Of a stretch of 30,872 nucleotides of DNA, positions 15,334-23,208 are shown piece by piece. The DNA comes from Oscillibacter sp. (lineage in GTDB: Bacteria > Bacillota > Clostridia > Oscillospirales > Oscillospiraceae): contig DPGF01000037.1 of NCBI GenBank assembly GCA_003522105.1, forward strand, positions 5,084 to 35,955, in the 5' to 3' direction. The position numbers and the translations under genes were made by a program. The notes under the pieces were generated by a model that made no database searches, had not been told where the DNA came from, and worked only from the letters and a program-made list of their open reading frames with translations. The number at the start of each line of letters is the position of its first letter. The stretch's first letter is position 1.

Positions 15334-17364
15334 ATGAAGCAGATCACACGAAACAGAAAGCCTCTGGCCGTGCTTTTGGCGCTGTGCCTTGCCATGCAGC
15401 TGTGCGTGCCCGCAGCAATGGCGAGCGGCCGCCTGATGCGCGCAGGGGATATGGCCATTGAGCAGATCGAAGAGGAAGAGGGCTTCCGCGCGGAGAAGTA
15501 TTCCGCCGGCGGCAAGTGGTACATCGGCTACGGTACGGAGTGCGGCGAGGAGGATTTCCCGGATGGCGTTACGCGCGAAGAGGCAGAACTCCTGCTGATG
15601 AGCAAGGTCGAGCGCTACGAGGAAAAGCTCAACGACTTTTTTGACCGCTACGACGTCAGCCCTACGCAGGGGCAGTTCGATGCGCTCATCTGCTTCAGCT
15701 ACAACTTCGGTACCGGCTGGATGAGCGGAACGAGCGCTCTCGTTAAGATCGCCCGCGGCGAGATTGACGCCACGCGCCTTGAGGTGGCGCAGGCGTTCGG
15801 CGAATGGTGCCACTCCGGCGGGCAGGCGCAGGCAGGCCTTGCCGATCGCCGACTGCAGGAGGCTGCCATTTTCCTTGATGACGATCCCCGTGCGGCAGAG
15901 GATGAGTTTGCCTACCTTATCATCAACAAGGAAAGCGGTGTATCCTACGAGACGGATTTTGCTGTTTATGAGATCGGTGAATCCTATGAGTCGTTCCCCA
16001 AGATGGAAAAGCTCGGTTACAGCTTTGCTGGCCTTATGACCAAGGACGGCAGAACCATTACGGAAAGCAGTACCGTGCGCGGCAGCGTAGTGGCGACGGC
16101 GCAGTGGACGGCCACCAGCTATACCGGCAGAACTTATAGCGATGTCAACCGATCCGACTGGTTTTATAACTATGTGATGGAGCTGAGTCAGCAGGGGATC
16201 GTCGGCGGCAACGACGACGGCACCTTTGCCCCCAACCGTGCCACGAGCACGGGCGAGATGCTCAAGCTTCTGCTGCTGGCAACGGGACACAAGGTGCAGT
16301 CTCCCGTCACGGAGCACTGGGCGAGCGGTTATGCGCTGTATGCCTACTCTATGGGCTTTGCCGCGCAGGCTTACAGTGATGCCCAGCTCGATCGCGGCAT
16401 CAGTCGCTTGGATGTAGCGCGCTTTGCGGCCAAGGCGCTGGGCTATGGCGCGTCCAATGCGGCAACGCCCTTTGCCGATGTGAACGACGGTTACGTGACG
16501 GCGCTTTACGAAGCAGGCGTGTTCATCGGCACGAAGGTCGGCGACCTGTCGTACTTCTATCCGAACAGCAGCATCACGCGCGCGGAGGTGGCAACGATCG
16601 TTTACCGCATCTATCAGCTCAGCTCGCTCGACCAGAAGCAGAAGATCCATTATAAGGACTATACGCTTGATGTGCTCGAGGGTGTGCCGACGAATGCCTA
16701 CAATCAGTCCGCATTCGTTAAGAACGGCAGCATCATGACCTACAATGATCCCAGCGTGCGCACACGCGTGGGTATCGACGTGTCGCAGTATCAGGGCGAT
16801 GTGGACTGGGAAAGCGTAGCGCGCACGGAGGTCGACTTTGTCATCGCCCGCGTGGGTGGCCGCGGCTACACCGCGGGTGCGATCTACGAAGATACGAAAT
16901 TTGATGAGTACGCCGACGGCGCAAGCCGCGCGGGACTTCAGGTGGGCGCTTACTTCTTCTCTCAGGCCATCAGCGTAGCGGAGGCGGAAGAGGAGGCATA
17001 CTTTGTGCTCGATAAGCTCCGTGGACACAATATTACCGGCCCTGTCGTGTTCGACTGGGAGGTCATCGGTAAGAGCGAGGCGCGCACCTACGGCATTGAG
17101 ACCGGTGTGCTCTGCGCTGCGGCGAAGGCCTTCTGCGAGATCATCGAGGACGCGGGCTACGATGCAATGATCTACATCACCGATTACGCGGGCTACGTCA
17201 AGTATGATCTCAGTAAGGTGATGGATTATCCGCTGTGGTATGCGCGCTACGATGTGAGCGCGCCGACGTTCTACTATGATTTTGACATGTGGCAGTATTC
17301 CTCCAAGGGAAGCGTGGACGGCATCAAGGGCAACGTCGACATGGATATCTGGTTCATCAAGTAA
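15334..17364 (+). CDS. Secreted GH24-SLH-GH25 protein with two muramidase-family domains
   Basis: A 676-residue exported protein. A signal peptide (MKQITRNRKPLAVLLALC, cut probably after AMA, residue 30) is followed by a GH24 lysozyme-like domain (about 38-190; EEGF with Glu49, WYIGYGTE, QFDALICFSYNFG). Three SLH-like units span about 268-445 (YSDVNRSDWFYNYV, WASGYALYAYSMGF, FADVNDGYVTALYEAG). A GH25 domain (478-676) has GIDVSQYQG, VVFDWEV (the Asp-x-Glu pair) and a final WQYSS...VDMDIWF. The SLH units should hold the protein on pyruvylated cell-wall polymer, placing peptidoglycan hydrolysis at the surface. GH25 looks active; GH24 lacks the usual Asp and Thr of the T4-type triad (see findings). 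AAAGGAG precedes the ATG at 15334. It is a single gene with its own promoter and terminator. A wall-remodelling role is inferred. Confidence 0.9.
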   Translation: MKQITRNRKPLAVLLALCLAMQLCVPAAMASGRLMRAGDMAIEQIEEEEGFRAEKYSAGGKWYIGYGTECGEEDFPDGVTREEAELLLMSKVERYEEKLNDFFDRYDVSPTQGQFDALICFSYNFGTGWMSGTSALVKIARGEIDATRLEVAQAFGEWCHSGGQAQAGLADRRLQEAAIFLDDDPRAAEDEFAYLIINKESGVSYETDFAVYEIGESYESFPKMEKLGYSFAGLMTKDGRTITESSTVRGSVVATAQWTATSYTGRTYSDVNRSDWFYNYVMELSQQGIVGGNDDGTFAPNRATSTGEMLKLLLLATGHKVQSPVTEHWASGYALYAYSMGFAAQAYSDAQLDRGISRLDVARFAAKALGYGASNAATPFADVNDGYVTALYEAGVFIGTKVGDLSYFYPNSSITRAEVATIVYRIYQLSSLDQKQKIHYKDYTLDVLEGVPTNAYNQSAFVKNGSIMTYNDPSVRTRVGIDVSQYQGDVDWESVARTEVDFVIARVGGRGYTAGAIYEDTKFDEYADGASRAGLQVGAYFFSQAISVAEAEEEAYFVLDKLRGHNITGPVVFDWEVIGKSEARTYGIETGVLCAAAKAFCEIIEDAGYDAMIYITDYAGYVKYDLSKVMDYPLWYARYDVSAPTFYYDFDMWQYSSKGSVDGIKGNVDMDIWFIK

Positions 17365-17370
17365 AAAAGC

Positions 17371-17410
17371 ACGAAAGGCGATGACCCACAGTCATCGCCT
17401 TTCGTTGTTT
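17371..17410 (+). terminator. Terminator of the GH24-SLH-GH25 gene
   Basis: ACGAAAGGCGATGAC (17371-17385) pairs with its exact complement (17391-17405) around CCACA, followed by TGTTT. Confidence 0.9.
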
Positions 17411-17433
17411 CCTGCGCCTTGCAGAGGAAATGC

Positions 17434-17462
17434 TTGATTTTGACAGAGAATGCTACTATAAT
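17434..17462 (+). promoter_or_regulatory. Promoter of the serine acetyltransferase gene
   Basis: TTGATT (17434-17439), 17 bases, TATAAT (17457-17462). An overlapping TTGACA at 17440 is 11 bases from the -10 and too close to serve. I see no T-box or S-box in the roughly 45-base leader. Confidence 0.75.
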
Positions 17463-17512
17463 AATTTTCTAATTCCCTTATTTGCGATTCTGATGGATCA
17501 GGAGGATTTCTT

Positions 17513-18406
17513 ATGGACAAAGCAAGAAAAAACGACGCCATTCACGCGGCAGCTGACCGCATGGCGGCAAACTACAAAAGCTCTCAGATCCCCATGTACG
17601 GCGACGCGCTGCGCATGCCCAGCCGCAGCGCGGTCATCGAGATCCTCCGCGACTGTCAAAAGCTCATTTTTCCGGTCTACTACGGCGACGGAGACCTGCT
17701 CAAGCTGCCGCCCGAGCAGTACAGTGCGCTTTTGATGGAACACATTCACGAAAAGCTCTTTCACCAGATCGCGCTGACGATGCCGGAATGCGAGGAAAAC
17801 GACGACCTTGCCTATGAGATCAGCACGGCGCTCATTGCGCGCATGCCTGCCATTCAGGAGCTGCTGCTCAAGGATCTGTCCGCGAACTTTGAAGGCGACC
17901 CCGCGGCCTACAGCAAGGAAGAGGTACTGCTCTCCTACCCCGGCATGTTTGCTATCTTCGTTTACCGCATCGCGCACGAGCTGTATGAAAATAAAGTTGC
18001 GATGATCCCGCGCATGATGTCGGAATATGCCCACTCAAAGACCGGTATCGACATCAACCCCGGTGCGAAGATCGGAGAATACTTCTTCATCGACCACGGC
18101 ACGGGCATCGTCGTCGGCGAGACGACGATCATCGGCAACAATGTCAAGCTCTATCAGGGCGCAACGCTCGGCGCGCTTTCTCCTGCGGGTATGGCGACCA
18201 ATCCCAATGTCCGTCGTCACCCGAAGGTCGGCGATAATGTTGTCATCTACGCAAACTCCACGCTGCTCGGCGGCGCAACGGAGATCGGCGACAATGTCGT
18301 CATCGGCGGTAACGCATTTTTGACCTCGTCGGTCGAGCCGGATACGGTCGTCAGTGTGAAAAATCCAGAGATGACCTTCCGCGGCAAGCGGCATAAGAGA
18401 GAATGA
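17513..18406 (+). CDS. cysE: Serine O-acetyltransferase
   Basis: A 297-residue enzyme making O-acetylserine from serine and acetyl-CoA, the first step of cysteine synthesis. The N-terminal two thirds is helical (CysE-like). From about residue 175 comes the left-handed beta-helix, with hexapeptide repeats and the signature GIDINPGAKIGEYFFIDHGTG (the active-site DxxPxAxxGxGxxxDH region), then VVGETTIIGNNVKLYQGATLG and VGDNVVIYANSTLLG. The length is nearer the EpsC/SatA-type bacterial enzymes than short CysE. The ATG follows AGGAGG by 7 bases. It is joined to the next gene by an ATGA overlap. No cysteine synthase lies in the window. Confidence 0.93.
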   Translation: MDKARKNDAIHAAADRMAANYKSSQIPMYGDALRMPSRSAVIEILRDCQKLIFPVYYGDGDLLKLPPEQYSALLMEHIHEKLFHQIALTMPECEENDDLAYEISTALIARMPAIQELLLKDLSANFEGDPAAYSKEEVLLSYPGMFAIFVYRIAHELYENKVAMIPRMMSEYAHSKTGIDINPGAKIGEYFFIDHGTGIVVGETTIIGNNVKLYQGATLGALSPAGMATNPNVRRHPKVGDNVVIYANSTLLGGATEIGDNVVIGGNAFLTSSVEPDTVVSVKNPEMTFRGKRHKRE

Positions 18407-18870
18407 TCCTGACGGAAAACGCGCGCCTCCGCCTGCGGACGATGTGCCGCGACGATCTGGAGGAATTGTATGCCCTGCTTTCGGACGCTGAGGTGATGCG
18501 CTGGCTGGAGCCGCCGTTCAGCCGGACACAGACGGAAGATTTTTTGGAGCAGGCGGGACTTTCCGAGCCGCCGCTCGTTTACGCTGCGGAAAGCTCCGAG
18601 GGGGAATTTCTCGGCTATGCCATCTACCACGGCTACGATGAGCGCAGCTGCGAGCTTGGCTGGGTGCTCAAGCCTGCCTTTTGGCACAAGGGCTATGCGG
18701 ACGAAATGACGGACCTTTTGGCCGCGCTTGCGCGGCTGGAGGGAAAGGATGCGGTGATCGAATGCGCCCCCGAACAGACGGCGAGCGCGCAGATCGCGCG
18801 CAGGCACTGCTTTTCGTATGAGGGCCGCGCGGGCGGCTGCGATGTTTACCGCCTGCGCTATAAAGAATAA
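18403..18870 (+). CDS. GNAT-family N-acetyltransferase
   Basis: A 155-residue protein. It begins MILTENARLRLRTMCRDDLEELYALLSDAEVMRWLEPPF, the usual opening of the RimJ/RimL-like GNAT group. Later parts FLGYAIYHGYDERSCELGWVLKPAFWHKGYADEM give the beta4-beta5 acetyl-CoA-binding region (the KGYA turn). The start overlaps the stop of the serine acetyltransferase as ATGA, so the pair is translationally coupled. The acceptor substrate is unknown; a metabolic link to serine or cysteine is only suggested by position. Confidence 0.88.
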   Translation: MILTENARLRLRTMCRDDLEELYALLSDAEVMRWLEPPFSRTQTEDFLEQAGLSEPPLVYAAESSEGEFLGYAIYHGYDERSCELGWVLKPAFWHKGYADEMTDLLAALARLEGKDAVIECAPEQTASAQIARRHCFSYEGRAGGCDVYRLRYKE

Positions 18871-18871
18871 G

Positions 18872-18908
18872 AAAGAGGGAGTTTCCCAAACCGGGAAGCT
18901 CCCTCTTT
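18872..18908. terminator. Bidirectional terminator between cysE/GNAT and asnA
   Basis: AAAGAGGGAG (18872-18881) pairs with CTCCCTCTTT (18899-18908), and TTCCC (18883-18887) with GGGAA (18893-18897) inside. It has A on one side and T on the other, and so can serve both converging units. Confidence 0.88.
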
Positions 18909-18967
18909 GTGCGTTTGCACTACATTGAGAAAAGAGAAAAAAGAAATGGTGACAAATTGAAAGTGCC

Positions 18968-19975
18968 TTACAGCAGCATAACGCCTGCTTCCTCGCAGGC
19001 CTTGCGCGTGGCTTCGTCCCACAGGGAGACCTGTACCTCGCCGATGTGCGCGGTGCCAATGAGCAGCATGCACAGGCGGCTCTGGCCGATGCCGCCGCCC
19101 ATCGTCAGGGGCAGCTCGCCCGCAAGCAGCATCTTGTGGAAGGGAAGGGCGCGGCGGTCGTCGCAGCCGGCGATCGTCAGCTGGGAGTCAAGGGATTTGG
19201 GGTCGACACGAATGCCCATGGAGGAAATCTCAAAAGCATGGCCCAGAACGTCGTTCCAGTAGAGAATATCGCCGTTGAGCTCCCAATCGTCATAGTCGGG
19301 AGCGCGGCCGTCATGCTTGATGCCGGACTTTAAAATTTTGCCGATCTGCATCAGGAAGACGACACCCTTCTTCTTGCAGATCTCATCTTCGCGCTGCTTG
19401 GGCGTCAGGTCGGGATAGAGATCCTCAAGCTCCTGCGTGGTGATGAAGAAGACCTCACTGGGGAGCTTGGTGCGCAGGGAGGGGAAGGCGACGTTCAGCG
19501 CGCTGCTCGTCTCGCTGACAGCGGCGACGATATCGCGCACGGTGCGCTTGAGATAGGCAACGTTGCGGTCGTCCGCGGAGATGACCTTTTCCCAGTCCCA
19601 CTGGTCCACGTAGACGGAGTGGAGGTTATCCACTTCCTCGTCGCGGCGAATGGCGTTCATATCGGTGAAGAGACCCTTGCCGACATTGAACTGGTAACGC
19701 TTGAGCGCAAGACGCTTCCACTTGGCAAGCGAGTGCACGACCTGTGCGTTGACGCCGACGTCGGGAATATCGAAGGAGACGGGGCGCTCAACGCCGTTGA
19801 GGTTGTCGTTCAGACCGGAGTTTTCATCCACGAACAGCGGAGCGGAAACCCGGCGAAGATTGAGGGCATTGCTCAGATTCACCTGGAAATTGCTCTTGAT
19901 GAATTCAATGGCGCGCTGCATTTCATAAACAGACAGCGGGGTGTGGTAGTCCTGAGGGATCATGATGTTGCTCAT
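18968..19975 (-). CDS. asnA: Aspartate-ammonia ligase (asparagine synthetase A)
   Basis: A 335-residue enzyme, close to the roughly 330 of E. coli AsnA. It makes asparagine from aspartate, ammonia and ATP in the cytoplasm. The fold resembles class II aminoacyl-tRNA synthetase cores. Recognisable parts include VSAPLFVDENSGLNDNLNG near the N-terminus, LHSVYVDQWDWE in the middle and the C-terminal MGGGIGQSRLCMLLIG (motif 3-like ATP site). The ATG at 19975 follows AAGGAG by about 11 bases; the frame continues upstream to 20035, but that part overlaps the promoter. It is a single gene, divergent from the nucleoside-salvage operon. Confidence 0.96.
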   Translation of the reverse strand: MSNIMIPQDYHTPLSVYEMQRAIEFIKSNFQVNLSNALNLRRVSAPLFVDENSGLNDNLNGVERPVSFDIPDVGVNAQVVHSLAKWKRLALKRYQFNVGKGLFTDMNAIRRDEEVDNLHSVYVDQWDWEKVISADDRNVAYLKRTVRDIVAAVSETSSALNVAFPSLRTKLPSEVFFITTQELEDLYPDLTPKQREDEICKKKGVVFLMQIGKILKSGIKHDGRAPDYDDWELNGDILYWNDVLGHAFEISSMGIRVDPKSLDSQLTIAGCDDRRALPFHKMLLAGELPLTMGGGIGQSRLCMLLIGTAHIGEVQVSLWDEATRKACEEAGVMLL

Positions 19976-20008
19976 ACCGGTTTCACTCCTTACAAAGAAT
20001 ATGCGTTC

Positions 20009-20037
20009 ATTATAATCAGTCATATTAAAAAGCACAA
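20009..20037 (-). promoter_or_regulatory. Promoter of asnA
   Basis: Minus strand TTGTGC (20037-20032), 17 bases, TATAAT (20014-20009), about 34 bases before the asnA ATG. Confidence 0.7.
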
Positions 20038-20125
20038 TAGTGAAATTTTAAGTAGTTGAGCTTGCAAAATGAGAAATTTTTGTCGACATGGACAGCGATA
20101 AGGACAAACTTCATTCTTTTGCCCG

Positions 20126-20154
20126 TTGCAATCTGGGAACGTGCGTGTTAGACT
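20126..20154 (+). promoter_or_regulatory. Promoter of the six-gene salvage/envelope operon
   Basis: TTGCAA (20126-20131), 17 bases, TAGACT (20149-20154). Transcription starts near 20161, about 30 bases before the GTG start. I see no other good promoter before 28058, which supports one long transcript. Confidence 0.6.
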
Positions 20155-20190
20155 GCACAATGAGATAAAATGCAGATAGGAGGCTCTTTT

Positions 20191-21492
20191 GTGAGAACAC
20201 TCTTGAAAGGCGCGGATATTCTGCTGCGCAAGGAAGACGGATATGAAACGCTGCGCGGCGCCTGCCTCGGCATCGATGGAACGAAGATCGACTACATCGG
20301 CACGGAGCGGCCGCAAACGGCGTATGACCTTGAAAAGGATATGACAGGCAAGCTTCTTGCACCCGGACTCATCAACTGCCACAGCCACATCGCCATGACG
20401 CTCATGCGCGGCATCGGCAGCGGACTGCCGCTGCAGGACTGGCTTTTTAAGGCGATCTTCCCCATTGAGGACAGGCTCGTGCGGGAGGACATTGCCGCGG
20501 CGAGCCGCTTTGCGCTCCTTGAGATGATCGCGGGCGGCACGACGAGCTTTTCCGATATGTACTTTTTCCCGGAGGAGACCGTGTGGGCGGCGCAGGAGGC
20601 GGGCATCAAGGCGAATCTGAACCGCTGCGTGCAGTGCTTTGACGAAAACCAGACCGTGGAGCAGAACTCGCAGATCCCCGAGTCGCTCGCACTCTTTGAA
20701 AAATATCACGGCGCGGCGGACGGCCGCATCCGCATCGACTTTTCCGTCCATGCGGAATATACCTGCAAGAGCCATATCGTGAAGGCGTACAGTGAGCTCT
20801 GCCGCGAAAAGGGCGGGCGTATGCACATTCATCTCTCTGAGACCGCGCGCGAGCAGCGCGAGTGCATCGAGCGCTACGGCAAGACGCCGGCGGAGTGGTT
20901 TGAGTCCCTCGGTACGTTTGATTCTCCCACAGCGGCGGCGCACTGCGTCGCCGTGACGGAGCGCGACATGAACATTCTGAAGGCGCACGGCGTCAGCGTG
21001 ATCCACAATCCTACGTCGAACCTGAAGCTCGGCAGCGGTTTTGCGCCCATTCGCGCCATGATGGACAAGGGCATCAACGTCACCCTCGGCACCGACGGCA
21101 CGGCGAGCAACAATAACCTCAATATGTTCGAGGAGATGCACCTTGCCGAGATCATGCACGACGGCTACCACAACGACCCCACGCTCATCTCGACGCAGGA
21201 GGTGCTCGATATGGCGACGGTCAACGGCGCGAAGCTCCAGGGACGCGACGACACCGGCGTGCTCGCCATCGGCAAAAAGGCAGACATCATCGCCCTTGAT
21301 CTATCAAAGCCCCATCTTTACCCTGATTTCGACACCCCCGCGCTCCTCACCTGCTCGGCGCAGGCAGGCGATGTGTGCATGACGATGGTGGACGGCAATA
21401 TCTTATACGAAAACGGCGAATTCAAGACGCTCGACGAGGATAAAGTGCGCGCCGATATGCAGCGCGCCGTCGAGCGCTTATACAGAAAGTGA
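20191..21492 (+). CDS. mtaD: Amidohydrolase: MTA/SAH/5'-deoxyadenosine-type deaminase, GTG start
   Basis: A 433-residue amidohydrolase of the MtaD/SsnA group. Metal-binding motifs: HSHIAM (HxH of strand 1), HAEYTC, HIHLSE, and LGTDGTASNNNLNM with the catalytic Asp. The NNNLNMFEEM turn is typical of adenosine-analogue deaminases (MtaD, DadD) that convert methylthioadenosine, SAH or 5'-deoxyadenosine to the inosine form. The start is GTG at 20191, 7 bases after AGGAGG; an ATG at 20170 lies before the ribosome binding site. The stop overlaps the start region of the mtnA-like gene. Its place with an isomerase and an aldolase supports a role in disposing of 5'-thio or 5'-deoxy nucleosides; the preferred substrate cannot be read directly. 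Confidence 0.85.
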   Translation: MRTLLKGADILLRKEDGYETLRGACLGIDGTKIDYIGTERPQTAYDLEKDMTGKLLAPGLINCHSHIAMTLMRGIGSGLPLQDWLFKAIFPIEDRLVREDIAAASRFALLEMIAGGTTSFSDMYFFPEETVWAAQEAGIKANLNRCVQCFDENQTVEQNSQIPESLALFEKYHGAADGRIRIDFSVHAEYTCKSHIVKAYSELCREKGGRMHIHLSETAREQRECIERYGKTPAEWFESLGTFDSPTAAAHCVAVTERDMNILKAHGVSVIHNPTSNLKLGSGFAPIRAMMDKGINVTLGTDGTASNNNLNMFEEMHLAEIMHDGYHNDPTLISTQEVLDMATVNGAKLQGRDDTGVLAIGKKADIIALDLSKPHLYPDFDTPALLTCSAQAGDVCMTMVDGNILYENGEFKTLDEDKVRADMQRAVERLYRK

Positions 21493-21503
21493 GAGAAATG
21501 AAC

Positions 21504-22568
21504 ATGGAAAGAGCCGATAAAGACCTTGCCTTTCTGCTGCGCTACGAAAACGTCGCGTGGTTCGAAAACGGCGAGGTGCGTATTTTAGACCGGCGCGTCT
21601 ATCCTGCAAAGGTCGAATTTGTCACCTGCCGCACGCACGGCGAGGTCGCGCAGGCCATCACCGACATGGTGACGCAGAGCGCAGGTCCTTACACCGCCGT
21701 GCCGATGGGCATGGCGCTCGCGGCATGGGAATGCCGCGACAAAACGGCGGCAGAGCAGATGGAATATCTTAAAGCGGCAGCGTATACCATCTCCCACGCC
21801 CGCCCCACAACGCAAAAGCGAATGGGACTTCTTTGCGATATCTGCCTCAAGGAAGCTGAGCGCGCGCTTTTAGCGGGGGAGAATGTGGCCGAGAGCATCA
21901 AGAATAAGACGATCGAGCTCAACAATGTGCGCTATGAGCGCATGGCGAAGATCGGCTCGTACCTGGTCGATATGTTCCCTGACAACGGCACGGTGATGAC
22001 GCACTGCTTTGCCGAGACGATCGTCGGCACGATGCTGCGCGAGTGCAGAAACCGCGGCAAGAATATCCGACTTTTCTGTCCCGAAACGCGCCCGTATTTT
22101 CAGGGCGCGCGCCTGACGGCCTCGGTCTGCCACGACATGGGCTTTGATGTGACGGTCATCTCCGACAATATGCCGGCGTTCGTCATGCAGAACGAGAAGG
22201 TCGACGTTTTCACCACGGCGGCGGACGCCATCTGCTGCGACGGGCATGTGGTCAACAAGGTCGGCACCTTCCAGAATGCCATCGTCGCCAAGTACATGGG
22301 CATTCCGTATTTTGTCACCGGCGCGCCCGACCAGGGGCACGACACGGTCGACAGTATCCACATCGAAATGCGAGACCCGAACTTTACGCTCCAGGCCATG
22401 GGCGTGCGCACGGCGATGGAGGGCGTGAAGGGCTACTATCCCGCCTTCGACATCACGCCTCCGCACCTCGTCTCGGGCGTTGTGACAGATCTTGGTATTT
22501 ACTCTCCTTACGATCTGCACCGCTATTTTGAAAACGGCAGCATCGGCAAGGACAACTTGGTGATTTGA
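21504..22568 (+). CDS. mtnA: MtnA-like S-methyl-5-thioribose-1-phosphate isomerase
   Basis: A protein of about 354 residues in the eIF2B-alpha/MtnA family. It interconverts a 1-phospho-5-substituted aldose and the matching ribulose-1-phosphate. Visible motifs are MTHCFAET (catalytic Cys168), PETRPYFQGARLTA, and AADAICCDGHVVNKVGT (Asp241), in the places of the Cys and Asp of B. subtilis MtnA. The classical GAPAIG region is altered (VPMGMALAAWECRD), so it may prefer 5-deoxyribose-1-phosphate or another substrate. The start is uncertain: GTG 21489, ATG 21498 and ATG 21504 are all in frame; 21504 is best spaced from GAGAG. It runs on directly from the deaminase and is 1 base before the aldolase. 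Confidence 0.85.
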   Translation: MERADKDLAFLLRYENVAWFENGEVRILDRRVYPAKVEFVTCRTHGEVAQAITDMVTQSAGPYTAVPMGMALAAWECRDKTAAEQMEYLKAAAYTISHARPTTQKRMGLLCDICLKEAERALLAGENVAESIKNKTIELNNVRYERMAKIGSYLVDMFPDNGTVMTHCFAETIVGTMLRECRNRGKNIRLFCPETRPYFQGARLTASVCHDMGFDVTVISDNMPAFVMQNEKVDVFTTAADAICCDGHVVNKVGTFQNAIVAKYMGIPYFVTGAPDQGHDTVDSIHIEMRDPNFTLQAMGVRTAMEGVKGYYPAFDITPPHLVSGVVTDLGIYSPYDLHRYFENGSIGKDNLVI

Positions 22569-22569
22569 G

Positions 22570-23172
22570 ATGGAACAGAATTTTAAATCTCTCCGGCAGG
22601 AGATCGTGGACAAATCGCTTGAGGCCTTCCGTCAGGGCCTCTTTTCCGGAACGAGCGGCAACATGAGCTGCCGCGTCGCCCCTGATGAAATGCTCATCAC
22701 GCCGACCTCTGTGCGCTATGAAGCGCTGCGCGCGCAGGACATCGTGCGCATGAAGCTTGACGGCACGGTGGTCGAGGGCGCTTTGCAGCCGTCGAGCGAG
22801 TGGCGCATGCACGCGGCGGTCTACAAGGCATATCCGGAAACGAATGCCGTTTTCCACACGCATTCGCCCTATGCCACGGCCTTTGCTGTGGTGCGCAGGA
22901 GCATTCCGGCCGTTTTGATCGAAGCCCGTATTTTCCTGGGCGGCGACGTCCGCTGCGCGGACTATGCCACGCCCGGGACGAAAGAGGTGGGCATGAACGC
23001 CGTGCCCGCGCTTGCGGGGCGCGGCGGCTGCACGCTTGCCAACCACGGCGTGCTTGCCGTGGGGGAGGATCTTGCACAGGCCTATCTGCGCGCGGAATAT
23101 ATTGAAGATGTTGCCAAGATCTACACGTATGCAAAAGCCATCGGCGAGCCGGTGGTACTCAATACACTCTAA
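22570..23172 (+). CDS. Class II aldolase (5-methylthio/5-deoxyribulose-1-phosphate aldolase-like)
   Basis: A 200-residue metal-dependent aldolase of the FucA/AraD/adducin family. Visible are SGTSGNMSCR (phosphate-binding loop), PSSEWRMH with the Glu used as base in this family, FHTHSPYATAF (His96 and His98, metal ligands) and LANHGVLAVG (third His). The start is ATG at 22570, one base after the mtnA stop. Placed after a deaminase and an MtnA-like isomerase, it is the expected third enzyme of a DHAP-shunt route, splitting the ribulose-1-phosphate into dihydroxyacetone phosphate and methylthioacetaldehyde or acetaldehyde. An L-fuculose or ribulose-phosphate role remains possible, but no sugar kinase or epimerase lies nearby. 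Confidence 0.88.
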   Translation: MEQNFKSLRQEIVDKSLEAFRQGLFSGTSGNMSCRVAPDEMLITPTSVRYEALRAQDIVRMKLDGTVVEGALQPSSEWRMHAAVYKAYPETNAVFHTHSPYATAFAVVRRSIPAVLIEARIFLGGDVRCADYATPGTKEVGMNAVPALAGRGGCTLANHGVLAVGEDLAQAYLRAEYIEDVAKIYTYAKAIGEPVVLNTL

Positions 23173-23208
23173 ATTACCCTGCGCGTGGGCGCAGAAGGAG
23201 AACTGCCA

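Noticed and set aside
15262..17028. Long minus-strand open frame (588 codons) opposite the GH24-SLH-GH25 gene
   Set aside because: It is the antisense of a clear secreted enzyme, low in sequence complexity and rich in Arg, His and Ala; no domain, ribosome binding site or promoter. GC-rich codon usage opens such frames.
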